Shown here piece after piece: positions 27,031 to 35,987 of a stretch of 64,000 nucleotides of DNA (its first letter is position 1; each line of letters opens with the position of its first letter). Origin of the DNA: Flammeovirgaceae bacterium UBA7330 (GTDB lineage: Bacteria; Bacteroidota; Bacteroidia; Cytophagales; Cyclobacteriaceae); the NCBI GenBank assembly GCA_002471275.1, contig DKPQ01000025.1, forward strand, positions 186,001-250,000, read 5' to 3'. The position numbers were made by a program, and so were the translations under genes. The notes beneath the pieces are model-generated. The model was not told the origin of the DNA and did no database searches. It worked only from the letters and a program-made list of their open reading frames with translations.

Positions 27031-27565
27031 ATTTAGATGATATTCTAAAGGGTACTGAGGTTGTGCTCCAGTTCATGGATACTTTACCATTTTTAGCAAT
27101 CGTATATTCCAGTCGTTCGGTGTGTTTGATCGTAGTAGGTTTCACGTCCACCCTTAAAACATCGAGACTTTCGTCATAATTATAGGCTCCCCATTGATCC
27201 CATTTTGAGTTGAATATGATTGTCCATTCCTGATTTTCATTAGGGATGACAAAAAAAGCATATTTTCCTTTGGGCAATAACTCACCATTGATTTTCACAT
27301 CATCAGATACCTCTATCCAGGTGGCCTCATTGGCACCTGCTCTCCAAACTTTCCCATAAGACTCTAGACCTCCGAATATAGTCCTGTTTTTCACTGCTGG
27401 CGAGCTGTAATCAATGGTAACATTGACTCCGTCTACAGTGCCACTTACTTGCTTGGGAGGACTGGGGCGATTGCTTTTATCTTGCTGAGCGAGGGTCGGA
27501 CTTGATACAATAAGAAAAGAGACTGTGAAAAGTCCTGCTAATAACATTATTTTTAAGCGTTGCAT
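27029..27565 (-). CDS. Exported DUF2911 protein
   Basis: 178 residues with a signal peptide (MQRLKIMLLAGLFTVSFLIV, cleavage after LAQ). The mature part matches the DUF2911 family: NVTIDYSSPAVKNRTIFG, KVWRAGANEATWIEVSDDV, GKYAFFVIPNENQEWTIIF and KWDQWGAYNYDES. These are common periplasmic Bacteroidota proteins of unknown role. Monocistronic, convergent with yicC across a shared hairpin. Confidence 0.9.
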   Translation of the reverse strand: MQRLKIMLLAGLFTVSFLIVSSPTLAQQDKSNRPSPPKQVSGTVDGVNVTIDYSSPAVKNRTIFGGLESYGKVWRAGANEATWIEVSDDVKINGELLPKGKYAFFVIPNENQEWTIIFNSKWDQWGAYNYDESLDVLRVDVKPTTIKHTERLEYTIAKNGKVSMNWSTTSVPFRISSK

Positions 27566-27640
27566 GGTTTTAATGTTTTATTCTTGTCTTGTGTATCACG
27601 ATAAATTTTCATTTTAGTTACCCTTAGATTAAGAATTGTC

Positions 27641-28519
27641 TTGATAAATAAACTCGTCATAGGTATTCTGAAGCTTTTATCCAGGTTACCTCTTTCTTTT
27701 TGGTATCTGGTGTCTGATGTGCTCTATTTTCCAGCCAAAAGGTTTTATCGCAGGAAAGTAGTACTTGGTAACCTTAAGAGGGTTTTTCCTGAAAAGAGTG
27801 ACGATGAGCTCAATAAAATAGCGGATGGTTTTTACAAAAATTTTTGTGATTTAATTGTAGAGATATTCAAATCACTTACTATCTCTATGGAAGAAATAAG
27901 AGCCAGGTGTGTGGTAGAGAATCCTGAGATGTTTGATCAAAATGGCTGCCCTGATAAGGAGGTCCTGATGTATTCTATCCACAATGCCAACTGGGAGTGG
28001 CTGGCCCTGGGTTTGTCTGCCGGTAGTGAGTATCCATGTAGTCCCATTGTCCAGGTGCAGAGCAGTGATTTTGCAAATGAATACATGAAAATTATCAGGT
28101 CTAGGTTTAAGGGTGTAGCGATTCCAAAGAGTAGTGCAGCGCGATTTATTGTGAGGAACAAAGATCAAAAAATCAATATTGGCATCCTGGCAGACCAAAG
28201 TCCTCCACATAACCAATCCAAACACTGGGTCAACTTTATGGGAGTGGAAACACCGTTTATCAATGGCTTGTCCAACTTGCCTTATTTGACTCAATTACCC
28301 TGTTATTTTTCACATTTCAGGAGGACCGAAAGAGGTAAGTATTCAATCAAACTGGTGAAATTAGGAGAGCCACCATTTGAAAAGGGTGACTTAAGAATTT
28401 TGCGAAAGTATGTAATTGAAAGTGAAGCGCTGATCAGGTCAGATCCATCCCAGTATCTTTGGTCTCATAAACGCTGGAAATACGAAAGGGAGGAAAACGA
28501 AGAATTGATTAAATTGTAA
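27641..28519 (+). CDS. LpxL/HtrB-like lysophospholipid or lipid A acyltransferase
   Basis: 292 residues from a TTG at 27641 (no better ATG upstream of the N-terminal helix). The family catalytic HX4E motif is present as HNANWE in YSIHNANWEWLALG, preceded by VVLGNLKRVFPEKSDDEL. GILADQSP and FMGVETPF match the acyltransferase substrate site and YLWSHKRWK is the typical C-terminus. Such enzymes add secondary acyl chains to lipid A, or acylate aminolipids in Bacteroidota, at the inner-membrane cytoplasmic face. Substrate inferred only. Confidence 0.9.
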   Translation: MINKLVIGILKLLSRLPLSFWYLVSDVLYFPAKRFYRRKVVLGNLKRVFPEKSDDELNKIADGFYKNFCDLIVEIFKSLTISMEEIRARCVVENPEMFDQNGCPDKEVLMYSIHNANWEWLALGLSAGSEYPCSPIVQVQSSDFANEYMKIIRSRFKGVAIPKSSAARFIVRNKDQKINIGILADQSPPHNQSKHWVNFMGVETPFINGLSNLPYLTQLPCYFSHFRRTERGKYSIKLVKLGEPPFEKGDLRILRKYVIESEALIRSDPSQYLWSHKRWKYEREENEELIKL

Positions 28520-28535
28520 CACAAACAACCTTACT

Positions 28536-29099
28536 ATGAAACTTTACATGCTCATGTTGCTTTCCCTGATCTTTGTGTATTGTTCATCTGAGATTAGTAA
28601 AGAAAAGCGCCACGAAGTAGAAACAATCAACACCAAAGTGCATCACATCGATCTGAATAGGAGGGTAAGTATAGTGGAAGATGATTTTCATGTAGGAGAC
28701 TCTATCTATAAGATCAGAGGATATTTCATGGATGAGATGTTGCAAAAGGTGGTAGGGATCCTCCATACACCAGAATACGACAGGGACGATTATTTCTATT
28801 TTGAAAACCATCACCCCATCTTTTCGGGTCACCTGGTCATTGATAAGAAAAAACAGACAGCAGCAGAATACAAGTATTATTATAACCATGATGGCTATGT
28901 AGACGAGGCTTTGTTTTGGGAGGATCATTATGAATATGGTAAACAATTTCCTCACGAGAAGTTCAGGGAGTTTGAGCCCGATGTGGATAGCTTAAGGGAT
29001 GAAGAAGAGCAACGCCTTCAGTTTTTCCTGGAAAAACTAGAAATGGAAGGGTTTGAGATCAGGCACCTGAATGAAAATCTATCAGCCAATACACAATGA
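28536..29099 (+). CDS. Hypothetical lipoprotein
   Basis: 187 residues with a short lipoprotein signal (MKLYMLMLLSLIFVYCSS, Cys16). The mature protein is rich in acidic and aromatic residues (YDRDDYFYFENHHP, EAEYKYYYN-like stretch, FREFEPDVDS). I do not recognise a domain. Its stop overlaps the start of the MazG-like gene (ATGA), so it is co-translated with the next two genes. Confidence 0.72.
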   Translation: MKLYMLMLLSLIFVYCSSEISKEKRHEVETINTKVHHIDLNRRVSIVEDDFHVGDSIYKIRGYFMDEMLQKVVGILHTPEYDRDDYFYFENHHPIFSGHLVIDKKKQTAAEYKYYYNHDGYVDEALFWEDHYEYGKQFPHEKFREFEPDVDSLRDEEEQRLQFFLEKLEMEGFEIRHLNENLSANTQ

Positions 29100-29422
29100 C
29101 CTTAGAGGAAGCACAATCCGAGGTAGATCATTGGATCAACACCAAGGGTGTTCGCTATTTCAATGAGCTAACAAACATGACTATTCTTACTGAGGAGGTG
29201 GGTGAGCTGGCAAGGATCATGGCCAGAAGGTATGGTGAGCAATCTTTTAAAGGGGATGAGTCAGAACTGGATCTGGATGATGAGATGGCCGACATCCTGT
29301 GGGTATTGATTTGTCTGGCCAATCAGACCGGAGTAGATCTGACCGAAGCATTCAAAAAAAATATGGAAAAGAAAACAAAAAGAGATGCTTCACGTCACAA
29401 GGATAATAAAAAGCTACTTTAA
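29096..29422 (+). CDS. MazG-like nucleotide pyrophosphohydrolase
   Basis: 108 residues with the all-alpha NTP pyrophosphatase pattern: TEEVGELARI (ExxE) and LDDEMADILWVLICLAN (ExxD). Family members hydrolyse aberrant or signalling NTPs to NMP and pyrophosphate with Mg2+. Ends in a basic tail. Overlaps the lipoprotein gene by 4 bp, and its TAA shares its last base with the ATG of the next gene. Confidence 0.9.
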   Translation: MTLEEAQSEVDHWINTKGVRYFNELTNMTILTEEVGELARIMARRYGEQSFKGDESELDLDDEMADILWVLICLANQTGVDLTEAFKKNMEKKTKRDASRHKDNKKLL

Positions 29423-29823
29423 TGGATCTTACTACACCCGCATTACTTTTTCCTGCCATTTCTTTACTGCTGCTGGCTTTTACCAACCGCTTCCTGGCGA
29501 TTGCTAACATTATCAGGCAGCTTCATAAGTCCTATATGGAAGATCCGCGAAGTATAGTGGAAGGGCAGATAAAAAATTTGAGGATCAGGTTGTTTCTCAT
29601 ACGGAGGATGCAGATTTTCGGCGTGCTTAGTTTCTTTTTGTGTGTGCTTAGCATGATCTTTATTTACCAGGGGAACCAGGAATGGGGAGGTGTCATTTTT
29701 GGGGTCTCACTGTTTGCATTGTTACTTTCACTTGCCATCAGTCTGCGGGAGATCCAGCTTTCCACCAAGGCTTTGGAGATTGAGCTAAGTGATATGGAAT
29801 TTGATCAGGGGATCAAATTTTAA
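29422..29823 (+). CDS. DUF2721 family membrane protein
   Basis: 133 residues with three hydrophobic segments (LLFPAISLLLLAFTN, IFGVLSFFLCVLSMIF, VIFGVSLFALLLSLAISL) and the family motif RFLAIANIIRQLHK. The C-terminal STKALEIELSDME helix is also typical. Function unknown. Last gene of the three-gene overlapping cluster; TAATG junction with the MazG-like gene. Confidence 0.87.
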   Translation: MDLTTPALLFPAISLLLLAFTNRFLAIANIIRQLHKSYMEDPRSIVEGQIKNLRIRLFLIRRMQIFGVLSFFLCVLSMIFIYQGNQEWGGVIFGVSLFALLLSLAISLREIQLSTKALEIELSDMEFDQGIKF

Positions 29824-29931
29824 ATTACAACAATTGAAATAGTTTAACTATGAGGGATGGATCGTCCTGGCCCACTATTTACATCGTACACTATTCGTGC
29901 ATATTTGATCCAATGAATCCATTTCTATGGT

Positions 29932-30936
29932 TTATTCCCTGAATTTTTTCAGCAATATTTTAGCTGCAGTTGAAGCCGGCATATTTTCTTCTCTGACCTG
30001 ATTTTCAAGTTCACCCATTTTCTGTTTGATTGATGCCGAATGATAGAAATCATACTTGAGTTGAAAATCAATGATGTCTTTCATCCATTGGAGATTTTGA
30101 TTTTGTCGGTTTCTGAGAAAATATCCAACCTTTTTTGTTTGTGATTCATACTTCTCAATCATCTCCCATACTTCCTCAAGTCCCTCTTTGTATAGCGCAC
30201 TGCTGGTAAGAACCTGTGGAATCCATCCGGAAGCTGTGGGAGGGAACATATGCAATGCATTGATATAATCCTGTTTGGTGCGTTGAGCCTTTTTTATGTT
30301 TTCTCCATCTGCTTTATTCACCACTATGGCATCAGCCGTCTCCATGATTCCCCGCTTGATCCCTTGCAATTCATCTCCCGCGCCTGACAACGTGATCAGG
30401 AGAAAGAAATCTACAATTCCTCTTATGGCTACTTCACTTTGGCCTACTCCTACCGTCTCTATTATGATGATATCAAAACCACACGCTTCGCACAGAAGCA
30501 TGGTCTCTCGGGTTCTGGAATGCACTCCTCCAAGTGTGTTTCCTGATGGTGAGGGCCGAATGAAAGCATCAGGGTCATTGGCCAGTTCTTCCATCCGAGT
30601 TTTATCACCGAGTATACTTCCTTTCGAGATCTGGCTGGTAGGATCGATGGTCAAAACGGCTACCTTTTTGCCCAGTGAAGTCAATAGCTTACCAAAAGAC
30701 TCTATAAAAGTGCTCTTACCCGAACCAGGCACTCCGGTAATCCCAATCCTTAGTGACTTGCCTGTTCGAGGGAGTAACTGTTCAATCAGGGATTCTGCCA
30801 GCTCGTTATCCGCTTGCAGTTTACTTTCAATCAGCGTGATGGCACGACTGAGTATCACCCGGTTTCCACTGATAATGCCATTGACATACTCATTAGGTTT
30901 CAGTTTTTGCTTCTCGAATTTTTTTTCTTTTAGCAT
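29932..30936 (-). CDS. meaB: Methylmalonyl-CoA mutase-associated GTPase MeaB
   Basis: 334 residues of the ArgK/MeaB G3E GTPase family. P-loop GITGVPGSGKSTFIESF, VLTIDPTSQISKGSILGDKT, the switch-region IIIETVGVGQSE and the base-specificity NKAD are all present, with RPSPSGNTLGGVHSRT. MeaB protects and gates loading of adenosylcobalamin into methylmalonyl-CoA mutase. It is divergent from mce-mutA-mutB, which supports this role over the old arginine kinase label. Confidence 0.96.
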   Translation of the reverse strand: MLKEKKFEKQKLKPNEYVNGIISGNRVILSRAITLIESKLQADNELAESLIEQLLPRTGKSLRIGITGVPGSGKSTFIESFGKLLTSLGKKVAVLTIDPTSQISKGSILGDKTRMEELANDPDAFIRPSPSGNTLGGVHSRTRETMLLCEACGFDIIIIETVGVGQSEVAIRGIVDFFLLITLSGAGDELQGIKRGIMETADAIVVNKADGENIKKAQRTKQDYINALHMFPPTASGWIPQVLTSSALYKEGLEEVWEMIEKYESQTKKVGYFLRNRQNQNLQWMKDIIDFQLKYDFYHSASIKQKMGELENQVREENMPASTAAKILLKKFRE

Positions 30937-30957
30937 ATACAGATGTCAACCGGAAGC

Positions 30958-30992
30958 TTTGTCCGTGATTGCAGAAAAATCTAATAGCTTTA
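30958..30992 (+). promoter_or_regulatory. Candidate promoter of mce-mutA-mutB
   Basis: TTTG (30958-30961), a 23-base spacer, then TAGCTTTA (30985-30992; one mismatch to TAnnTTTG), 46 bases before the mce ATG. Plausible Bacteroidota promoter, motif evidence only. Confidence 0.35.
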
Positions 30993-31038
30993 TGTAGACA
31001 TTTATAACCTTACTAATTTATGCTAAATTATTAGTGAA

Positions 31039-31446
31039 ATGGAATTAAACTTCATCGAACATATTGGGATTGCAGTTAAAGATTTAGCTTCAGCCATTGG
31101 TTATTATGAAAATGTATTGGGCTTAAAATGTTATAAAATCGAGGAAGTCAAAGATCAAAAGGTAAAGACGGCTTTCTTTAAAGTGGGAGAGACCAAAATT
31201 GAGCTATTGGAGACCACAGACCCATCGGGACCAATTGGTAAGTTCATTGAGAAAAGAGGGGAAGGTATCCACCACATCGCTTTTGCAGTAGACGATCTGC
31301 AAGCTCAATTGAAAGAAGCCAGCCAAAAAGGTGTTGAGCTAATTGATAAACAGCCCAGAAAGGGCGCTGAAGGATTGAACATTGCTTTTCTACATCCAAA
31401 ATCAACGCATGGTACACTAACAGAACTGTGCGAACATGTTGATTGA
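31039..31446 (+). CDS. mce: Methylmalonyl-CoA epimerase
   Basis: 135 residues of the glyoxalase/vicinal-oxygen-chelate fold. HIGIAVKDLASAIGYYENVLG is the N-terminal metal half-site, KIELLETT and EGIHHIAFAVDD the second, and LIDKQPRKGAEG with FLHPKSTHGTLTELCE the C-terminus. It converts (S)- to (R)-methylmalonyl-CoA before the mutase, linking propionyl-CoA to succinyl-CoA. First gene of the mce-mutA-mutB cluster. Confidence 0.97.
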   Translation: MELNFIEHIGIAVKDLASAIGYYENVLGLKCYKIEEVKDQKVKTAFFKVGETKIELLETTDPSGPIGKFIEKRGEGIHHIAFAVDDLQAQLKEASQKGVELIDKQPRKGAEGLNIAFLHPKSTHGTLTELCEHVD

Positions 31447-31482
31447 ATGTCTGTTTTTTTTTAAATAAGGGTTTTTCCAAAT

Positions 31483-32865
31483 ATGAGTGATACCAGCAAT
31501 ATTTTTTCAGGGTTTAAAACACTTTCTAAAGCGGAGTGGAAATCAAATGTTCTGGCTGACCTGAAGGGCGGTGACTTTGAGGAACAGTTGGTGTGGAACA
31601 CCTATGAAGATTTCAAGGTGCAGCCATATTATACCAGGGAAGACCTAAAATCCCCTTCTTTGGTAGATGCCCCTCGCGATCGTACATGGATTTCTTATCA
31701 GGAAATATATGTAGATGATGATGTGCAGGCCAATAAGGAAGCACATGTGGCGATATCATTTGATGTTGGAGGCATATTATTTTCCGTAGACAAGCAGGTC
31801 AATATTACCCAACTTCTCAAGGGTATTGACGTTAAAAAAATTGATATCTCCTTTACTGGAAGAGAAGCGATTCAGGTAACAGTTGATTATTTTGATTATT
31901 TGTCTACTCAGAATATTTCGCTCGATAAGATAGCCGGATACTGCGATCATGATATACTGAGTAAATGGCTCACTTCAGGTTCCGAATTGATTTATAAAGG
32001 GCTGGTAGATTTGGTGAAGCTATCTTCAAAAGCTCCGGGTTTCAAAGTCATTCACATCCATTCCGGAGATTTTGTCAATGCAGGCTCCAATTTCACTCAG
32101 GAGTTGGCTTTCACCATGAATAAAATGGTTGAGTATATCGACCAATTGACAGAGGCAGGGCTGACCATGAAGGAAGTGGCGAGCAATATATCCCTGGAAA
32201 TGGCTATTACAGGCGATTTTTTCTTTGAAATAGCCAAATTTCAAGCTGTTAAGAATTTGTATTTATCCATACTGAAAGCGTACGGGATTGAGGAAACGAA
32301 AATACCTGTAATGGCGTCAAGCAGTTTATGGTCGAAATCGAGGTATGAAATGCATGTCAACATGATAAGAAATACTTCTGAAGCCATGTCTGCGATCCTG
32401 GGTGGTTGTGATACACTGCTGGTCAAACCAGATGATAGGATTGGCCATCAGACGACTGCATTTAGTGAGAGAATAGCAGCCAATATCTCAAATCTCCTTA
32501 GGGAAGAGTCGTATCTAGATAAAATAGAAAACCCGGTATCCGGATCTTATTATGTAGAATCATTAACAGGTCTATTGATTCATCATGCGCTGGATTTGTT
32601 TAAGCAAACAGAAAAAGACGGAGGACTGGTCGCTGGCATCAGGTCAGGGGTGATTCAGAAAAAGATCAATGTGGTGAGAGAGAAAAAGGTGAAGGATCTG
32701 GTTGAGGAGAGATTTATCATGATCGGAACCAATAAATACAGGATGGAAGGAGAGACCATTGAGGTACCTAAAAGCACCGTCGAGATGCAAATATTGGACG
32801 GAAGGCAATTGCTCAACCCTGTGTCATTAGGAGATTTATATGTACAAGAAAAAACTGTTTTGTGA
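31483..32865 (+). CDS. mutA: Methylmalonyl-CoA mutase small (beta) subunit, short form
   Basis: 460 residues with the TIM-barrel half of the mutase family (FSGFKTLSKAEWKSNVLADL, VASNISLEMAITGDFFFEIAKFQAVK, MHVNMIRNTSEAMSAILGG, and ENPVSGSYYVESLT). The non-catalytic subunit in Propionibacterium is over 600 residues and ends in a B12-domain-like module; this one lacks it. It pairs with MutB. The mutB GTG overlaps its stop by 4 bp, coupling the two subunits' translation. Confidence 0.93.
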   Translation: MSDTSNIFSGFKTLSKAEWKSNVLADLKGGDFEEQLVWNTYEDFKVQPYYTREDLKSPSLVDAPRDRTWISYQEIYVDDDVQANKEAHVAISFDVGGILFSVDKQVNITQLLKGIDVKKIDISFTGREAIQVTVDYFDYLSTQNISLDKIAGYCDHDILSKWLTSGSELIYKGLVDLVKLSSKAPGFKVIHIHSGDFVNAGSNFTQELAFTMNKMVEYIDQLTEAGLTMKEVASNISLEMAITGDFFFEIAKFQAVKNLYLSILKAYGIEETKIPVMASSSLWSKSRYEMHVNMIRNTSEAMSAILGGCDTLLVKPDDRIGHQTTAFSERIAANISNLLREESYLDKIENPVSGSYYVESLTGLLIHHALDLFKQTEKDGGLVAGIRSGVIQKKINVVREKKVKDLVEERFIMIGTNKYRMEGETIEVPKSTVEMQILDGRQLLNPVSLGDLYVQEKTVL

Positions 32866-34982
32866 GACCTGACTTTTCAAATATAGAGGCCCATCAATTT
32901 CGTTCAACAGACAGCCGGAACTCGCAAAAAGATTGGTTGTCAGCTGAGAAGATCCCGATCAGGAGGCGCATTTCAGCTGCTGATCTCAAGGATGTCAGTC
33001 ATATGGATTTTGGAGCGGGCCAACCTCCTTTTTTAAGAGGGCCCTACAGTACCATGTATGTCATGAAGCCATGGACGATCCGCCAGTATGCAGGCTTTTC
33101 TTCTGCCGAGGACTCAAATAAATTCTACAGAAAAAACCTGGCGGCCGGACAAAAGGGGCTTTCCGTAGCTTTTGACCTGGCGACGCATAGAGGTTACGAT
33201 TCGGATCATCCCCGAGTAGAGGGAGATGTTGGAAAGGCAGGGGTGGCTATAGATTCTATCCTTGACATGCAGATCTTGTTTGATCAGATCCCATTGGAAA
33301 AGATGTCCGTTTCCATGACCATGAATGGGGCCGTCATTCCTATAATGGCATTTTATATAGTGGCTGCAGAGGAACAGGGTGTCAAAAAAGAGCTATTGAG
33401 TGGGACAATACAGAACGACATCCTCAAGGAGTTTATGGTCCGAAATACCTATATCTATCCACCAAAGCCTTCTATGAGGATCATTGGTGATATTTTCAGG
33501 TACACAAGCCAAAATATGCCCCGGTTCAACTCGATCTCCGTTTCAGGGTATCATATGCAGGAAGCAGGAGCGCCAGCAGATATTGAGCTCGCCTATACCC
33601 TGGCAGATGGTCTGGAATATGTGAGAGCAGGCATTGACGCCGGTTTGAAAATTGATGATTTTGCTCCACGCATCTCCTTTTTCTGGGGGATTGGAATGAA
33701 TTATTTCATGGAGATCGCCAAGCTTAGAGCAGGTCGGTTGCTGTGGGCCAGTATCATTCGACAATTTGAGCCCAAAAATCCTAAGTCTATGGCACTGCGG
33801 ACACATTCACAAACTTCGGGTTGGAGTCTAAGTGAGCAAGATCCCTACAACAATGTGGCCAGGACTTGTATTGAGGCCATGGCTGCTGTGTGCGGACATA
33901 CCCAATCATTACATACCAATGCACTGGATGAAGCCATTGCTTTACCAACTGATTTTTCTGCGCGGATCGCCAGAAACACTCAGCTCTACCTTCAGAAGGA
34001 AACCAATATCACCAGGGTAGTGGATCCTTGGGGAGGATCGCATTATATAGAATATCTCACGGATCAGCTGGTAAAAAGGGCTACTGAACACATGGATGAG
34101 ATAGAAGGGATGGGGGGCATGGCCAGAGCCATAGAAAAAGGGCTACCTAAAATGCGAATCGAGGAGGCTGCTGCACGAAAGCAGGCCCGTATTGATTCCG
34201 GAAAAGACATCCTCGTGGGAGTGAATAAATACCAGGTAGATGAAGAGATCGATTTTGATTTGTTGGAGGTTGATAATGTATCTGTAAGGAAATCACAGAT
34301 TGAGCGACTGGAAAAGCTGAAAAAGGAGCGAGATTCGGAGTCGGTAAACCAGGCGTTATCTGCACTTACAAAATGTGCCGAATCCGGAGAGGGTAATCTC
34401 TTGGAATTGGCTGTGGAGGCTGCCAGAAAAAGAGCTACTTTAGGTGAGATATCCGATGCTATGGAAAATCATTTTGGTCGACACAAAGCAGAAGTGAAAA
34501 CAATTTCAGGAGTATATGGCGGAGAGTCTGCCCAGGATGAAGTTTTTGAAAAGGTGAAGCAACTCACGGATCAGTTTGATCAGGACATGGGCAGGAGACC
34601 CCGTATTATGATCGCCAAGATGGGTCAGGATGGGCATGATAGAGGTGCCAAGGTGGTGGCTAGCTCATATGCTGACATGGGCTTTGATGTGGATATGGGC
34701 CCATTATTTCAGACTCCGGAAGAAGTAGCCAGGCAAGCTGCTGAAAACGATGTGGATTTTGTAGGAGCATCCTCATTGGCAGGTGGGCACAAAACACTTA
34801 TACCCAAACTGGTCAAAGAACTGAAAGCGCTGGGAAGAGGAGATATACTTGTTTTTGTAGGAGGAGTCATTCCGCCAAAAGATTACCAGTTTCTTTATGA
34901 ACAGGGAGTGAGTGAAATCTTCGGGCCGGGATCAAAGATACCTGCTTGTGCGTTGGTGATGTTGGATAAGTTGAGGGGCTGA
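32862..34982 (+). CDS. mutB: Methylmalonyl-CoA mutase large (alpha) catalytic subunit
   Basis: 706 residues from a GTG that overlaps the mutA stop (GTGA). The TIM barrel shows FLRGPYSTMYVMKPWTIRQ, GQKGLSVAFDLATHRGYDSD, SISGYH-type substrate loop and RTHSQTSGWSL; the B12-binding domain carries KMGQDGHDRGAKV (DxHxxG lower-ligand motif) and ASSLAGGH, FVGGVIPP. Adenosylcobalamin-dependent isomerisation of (R)-methylmalonyl-CoA to succinyl-CoA, for propionate, branched-chain amino acid or odd-chain lipid breakdown. Full length. Confidence 0.97.
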   Translation: MRPDFSNIEAHQFRSTDSRNSQKDWLSAEKIPIRRRISAADLKDVSHMDFGAGQPPFLRGPYSTMYVMKPWTIRQYAGFSSAEDSNKFYRKNLAAGQKGLSVAFDLATHRGYDSDHPRVEGDVGKAGVAIDSILDMQILFDQIPLEKMSVSMTMNGAVIPIMAFYIVAAEEQGVKKELLSGTIQNDILKEFMVRNTYIYPPKPSMRIIGDIFRYTSQNMPRFNSISVSGYHMQEAGAPADIELAYTLADGLEYVRAGIDAGLKIDDFAPRISFFWGIGMNYFMEIAKLRAGRLLWASIIRQFEPKNPKSMALRTHSQTSGWSLSEQDPYNNVARTCIEAMAAVCGHTQSLHTNALDEAIALPTDFSARIARNTQLYLQKETNITRVVDPWGGSHYIEYLTDQLVKRATEHMDEIEGMGGMARAIEKGLPKMRIEEAAARKQARIDSGKDILVGVNKYQVDEEIDFDLLEVDNVSVRKSQIERLEKLKKERDSESVNQALSALTKCAESGEGNLLELAVEAARKRATLGEISDAMENHFGRHKAEVKTISGVYGGESAQDEVFEKVKQLTDQFDQDMGRRPRIMIAKMGQDGHDRGAKVVASSYADMGFDVDMGPLFQTPEEVARQAAENDVDFVGASSLAGGHKTLIPKLVKELKALGRGDILVFVGGVIPPKDYQFLYEQGVSEIFGPGSKIPACALVMLDKLRG

Positions 34983-35001
34983 AAAGCTTTTGTTGAATCT
35001 A

Positions 35002-35184
35002 TCAAGCTCCAAGATACTGAAGCCACTCGTAAACAAGAAATGCCGGCCAGACAATGGCTTTGAGTAATCCCAATAATCCCATCCAGAAACCTGATGCTGT
35101 ACTGATATAATAGATGGCTGCTCCAATAAGCCCCATCCCATAGACGGCATTTCCTGAATGACTGTGTATTCCTTCCGATTTCAT
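35002..35184 (-). CDS. Small membrane protein, 60 residues
   Basis: The reading frame from ATG 35182-35184 encodes MKSEGIHSHSGNAVYGMGLI followed by GAAIYYISTASGFWMGLLG and LLKAIVWPAFLVYEWLQYLG: two hydrophobic helices separated by a short turn. The pattern YGMGLIGAAIYY...FWMGLLG...WPAFLVYE looks like a conserved small integral membrane protein of unknown function and not a chance frame. Other overlapping frames in this interval lack such character. A start eight codons upstream (35208) is possible. Confidence 0.72.
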   Translation of the reverse strand: MKSEGIHSHSGNAVYGMGLIGAAIYYISTASGFWMGLLGLLKAIVWPAFLVYEWLQYLGA

Positions 35185-35277
35185 GACATATGGATTTGAT
35201 CTGGCCAAATATCAAAATGAAACATCAGTATTGAAATGAGGTGGATCAGAATAATAGCTGATAATTTACAATAGGCA

Positions 35278-35308
35278 TAAAAAAAGCCATTGGCACAACC
35301 AATGGCTT
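35278..35308 (-). terminator. Terminator of the small outer-membrane barrel gene
   Basis: AAGCCATTGG (35284-35293) and CCAATGGCTT (35299-35308) form a perfect 10-bp stem with loop CACAA; on the minus strand it is followed by seven T. It lies about 20 bp after the stop of the minus-strand gene at 35330. Confidence 0.85.
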
Positions 35309-35329
35309 CTAATATCATAAAATATTCGA

Positions 35330-35872
35330 TTAGAAAGCGAAACCAAACCCAAGGTTTACAACCAGACCACCAGACAGGAATCCCGGAATATCTTCTTCTT
35401 CAGAATAACCATCATATTCTACTCTCACCTTTCCGCCACTGCCAACTGCGTATCCAAGCTCTGGTCGGAAATATACGGTATTTCCAAGTTTAGCTCCAAG
35501 CTTGAGATTTACAAGGCTAACAGTTGCTTTACCTTCTCCATCACCGTATTGAGGGTCATCATAAGTTCCTTTAAAGCCAATATTACCATAGCTCACGTGG
35601 CCATAGAGTCCCTTTCCTTGATTCATGAAATAATAGTTTGATCCTATTTCTAAATAAGAAAAGCTCACTTTAGCACCTGCTGCAGAAAGGGAAAAGTAAG
35701 AAAAATCAGCAGTAGGGGCCAGTTTGCCACCTAATATCGGTGTTACATACTCAGCATTCAATCCAACAATATTAGGGACTCCGAATTTGATCCCTATTCT
35801 AAAAGGTTTTTCTTGTGCTTGTCCAGCAAACGCGATGAACAAGGCGGCGCATAAGATTAATAATTTTTTAAT
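35330..35872 (-). CDS. Small outer-membrane beta-barrel protein with apparent ATT start
   Basis: Extended upstream to an ATT codon at 35870-35872, the frame reads (M)KKLLILCAALFIAFAGQAQ, a textbook signal peptide cleaved after AQA-Q or nearby, giving 180 residues. The nearest conventional start is TTG at 35842, which would cut the signal in half. The mature part is a run of alternating strands (FRIGIKFGVPNIVGLNAEYV, YLEIGSNYYFM, NLKLGAKLGN, RPELGYAVGSGGKV, GGLVVNLGFGFAF) ending in an aromatic residue, typical of 8-strand barrels. A strong terminator follows. Function unknown. Confidence 0.8.
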   Translation of the reverse strand: MKKLLILCAALFIAFAGQAQEKPFRIGIKFGVPNIVGLNAEYVTPILGGKLAPTADFSYFSLSAAGAKVSFSYLEIGSNYYFMNQGKGLYGHVSYGNIGFKGTYDDPQYGDGEGKATVSLVNLKLGAKLGNTVYFRPELGYAVGSGGKVRVEYDGYSEEEDIPGFLSGGLVVNLGFGFAF

Positions 35873-35987
35873 TTTGTGGTTAAATTATGGTTGAAATATA
35901 ATTATTGGGAGGAAAGATAAGATTTCTGCAATACAAAACACTTATCTTGTAAGATTATTAATTTCATAATTCTTCTCTAAAGGATAT

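Noticed and set aside
29932..30936. ArgK lysine/arginine/ornithine transport ATPase label
   Set aside because: Divergent mce-mutA-mutB genes and the MeaB signature favour a mutase-associated GTPase.
34895..35215. Longer minus-strand frame over the small membrane protein
   Set aside because: Its product is cysteine-rich without recognisable pattern and overlaps mutB's end; the 60-residue frame has two coherent hydrophobic helices.
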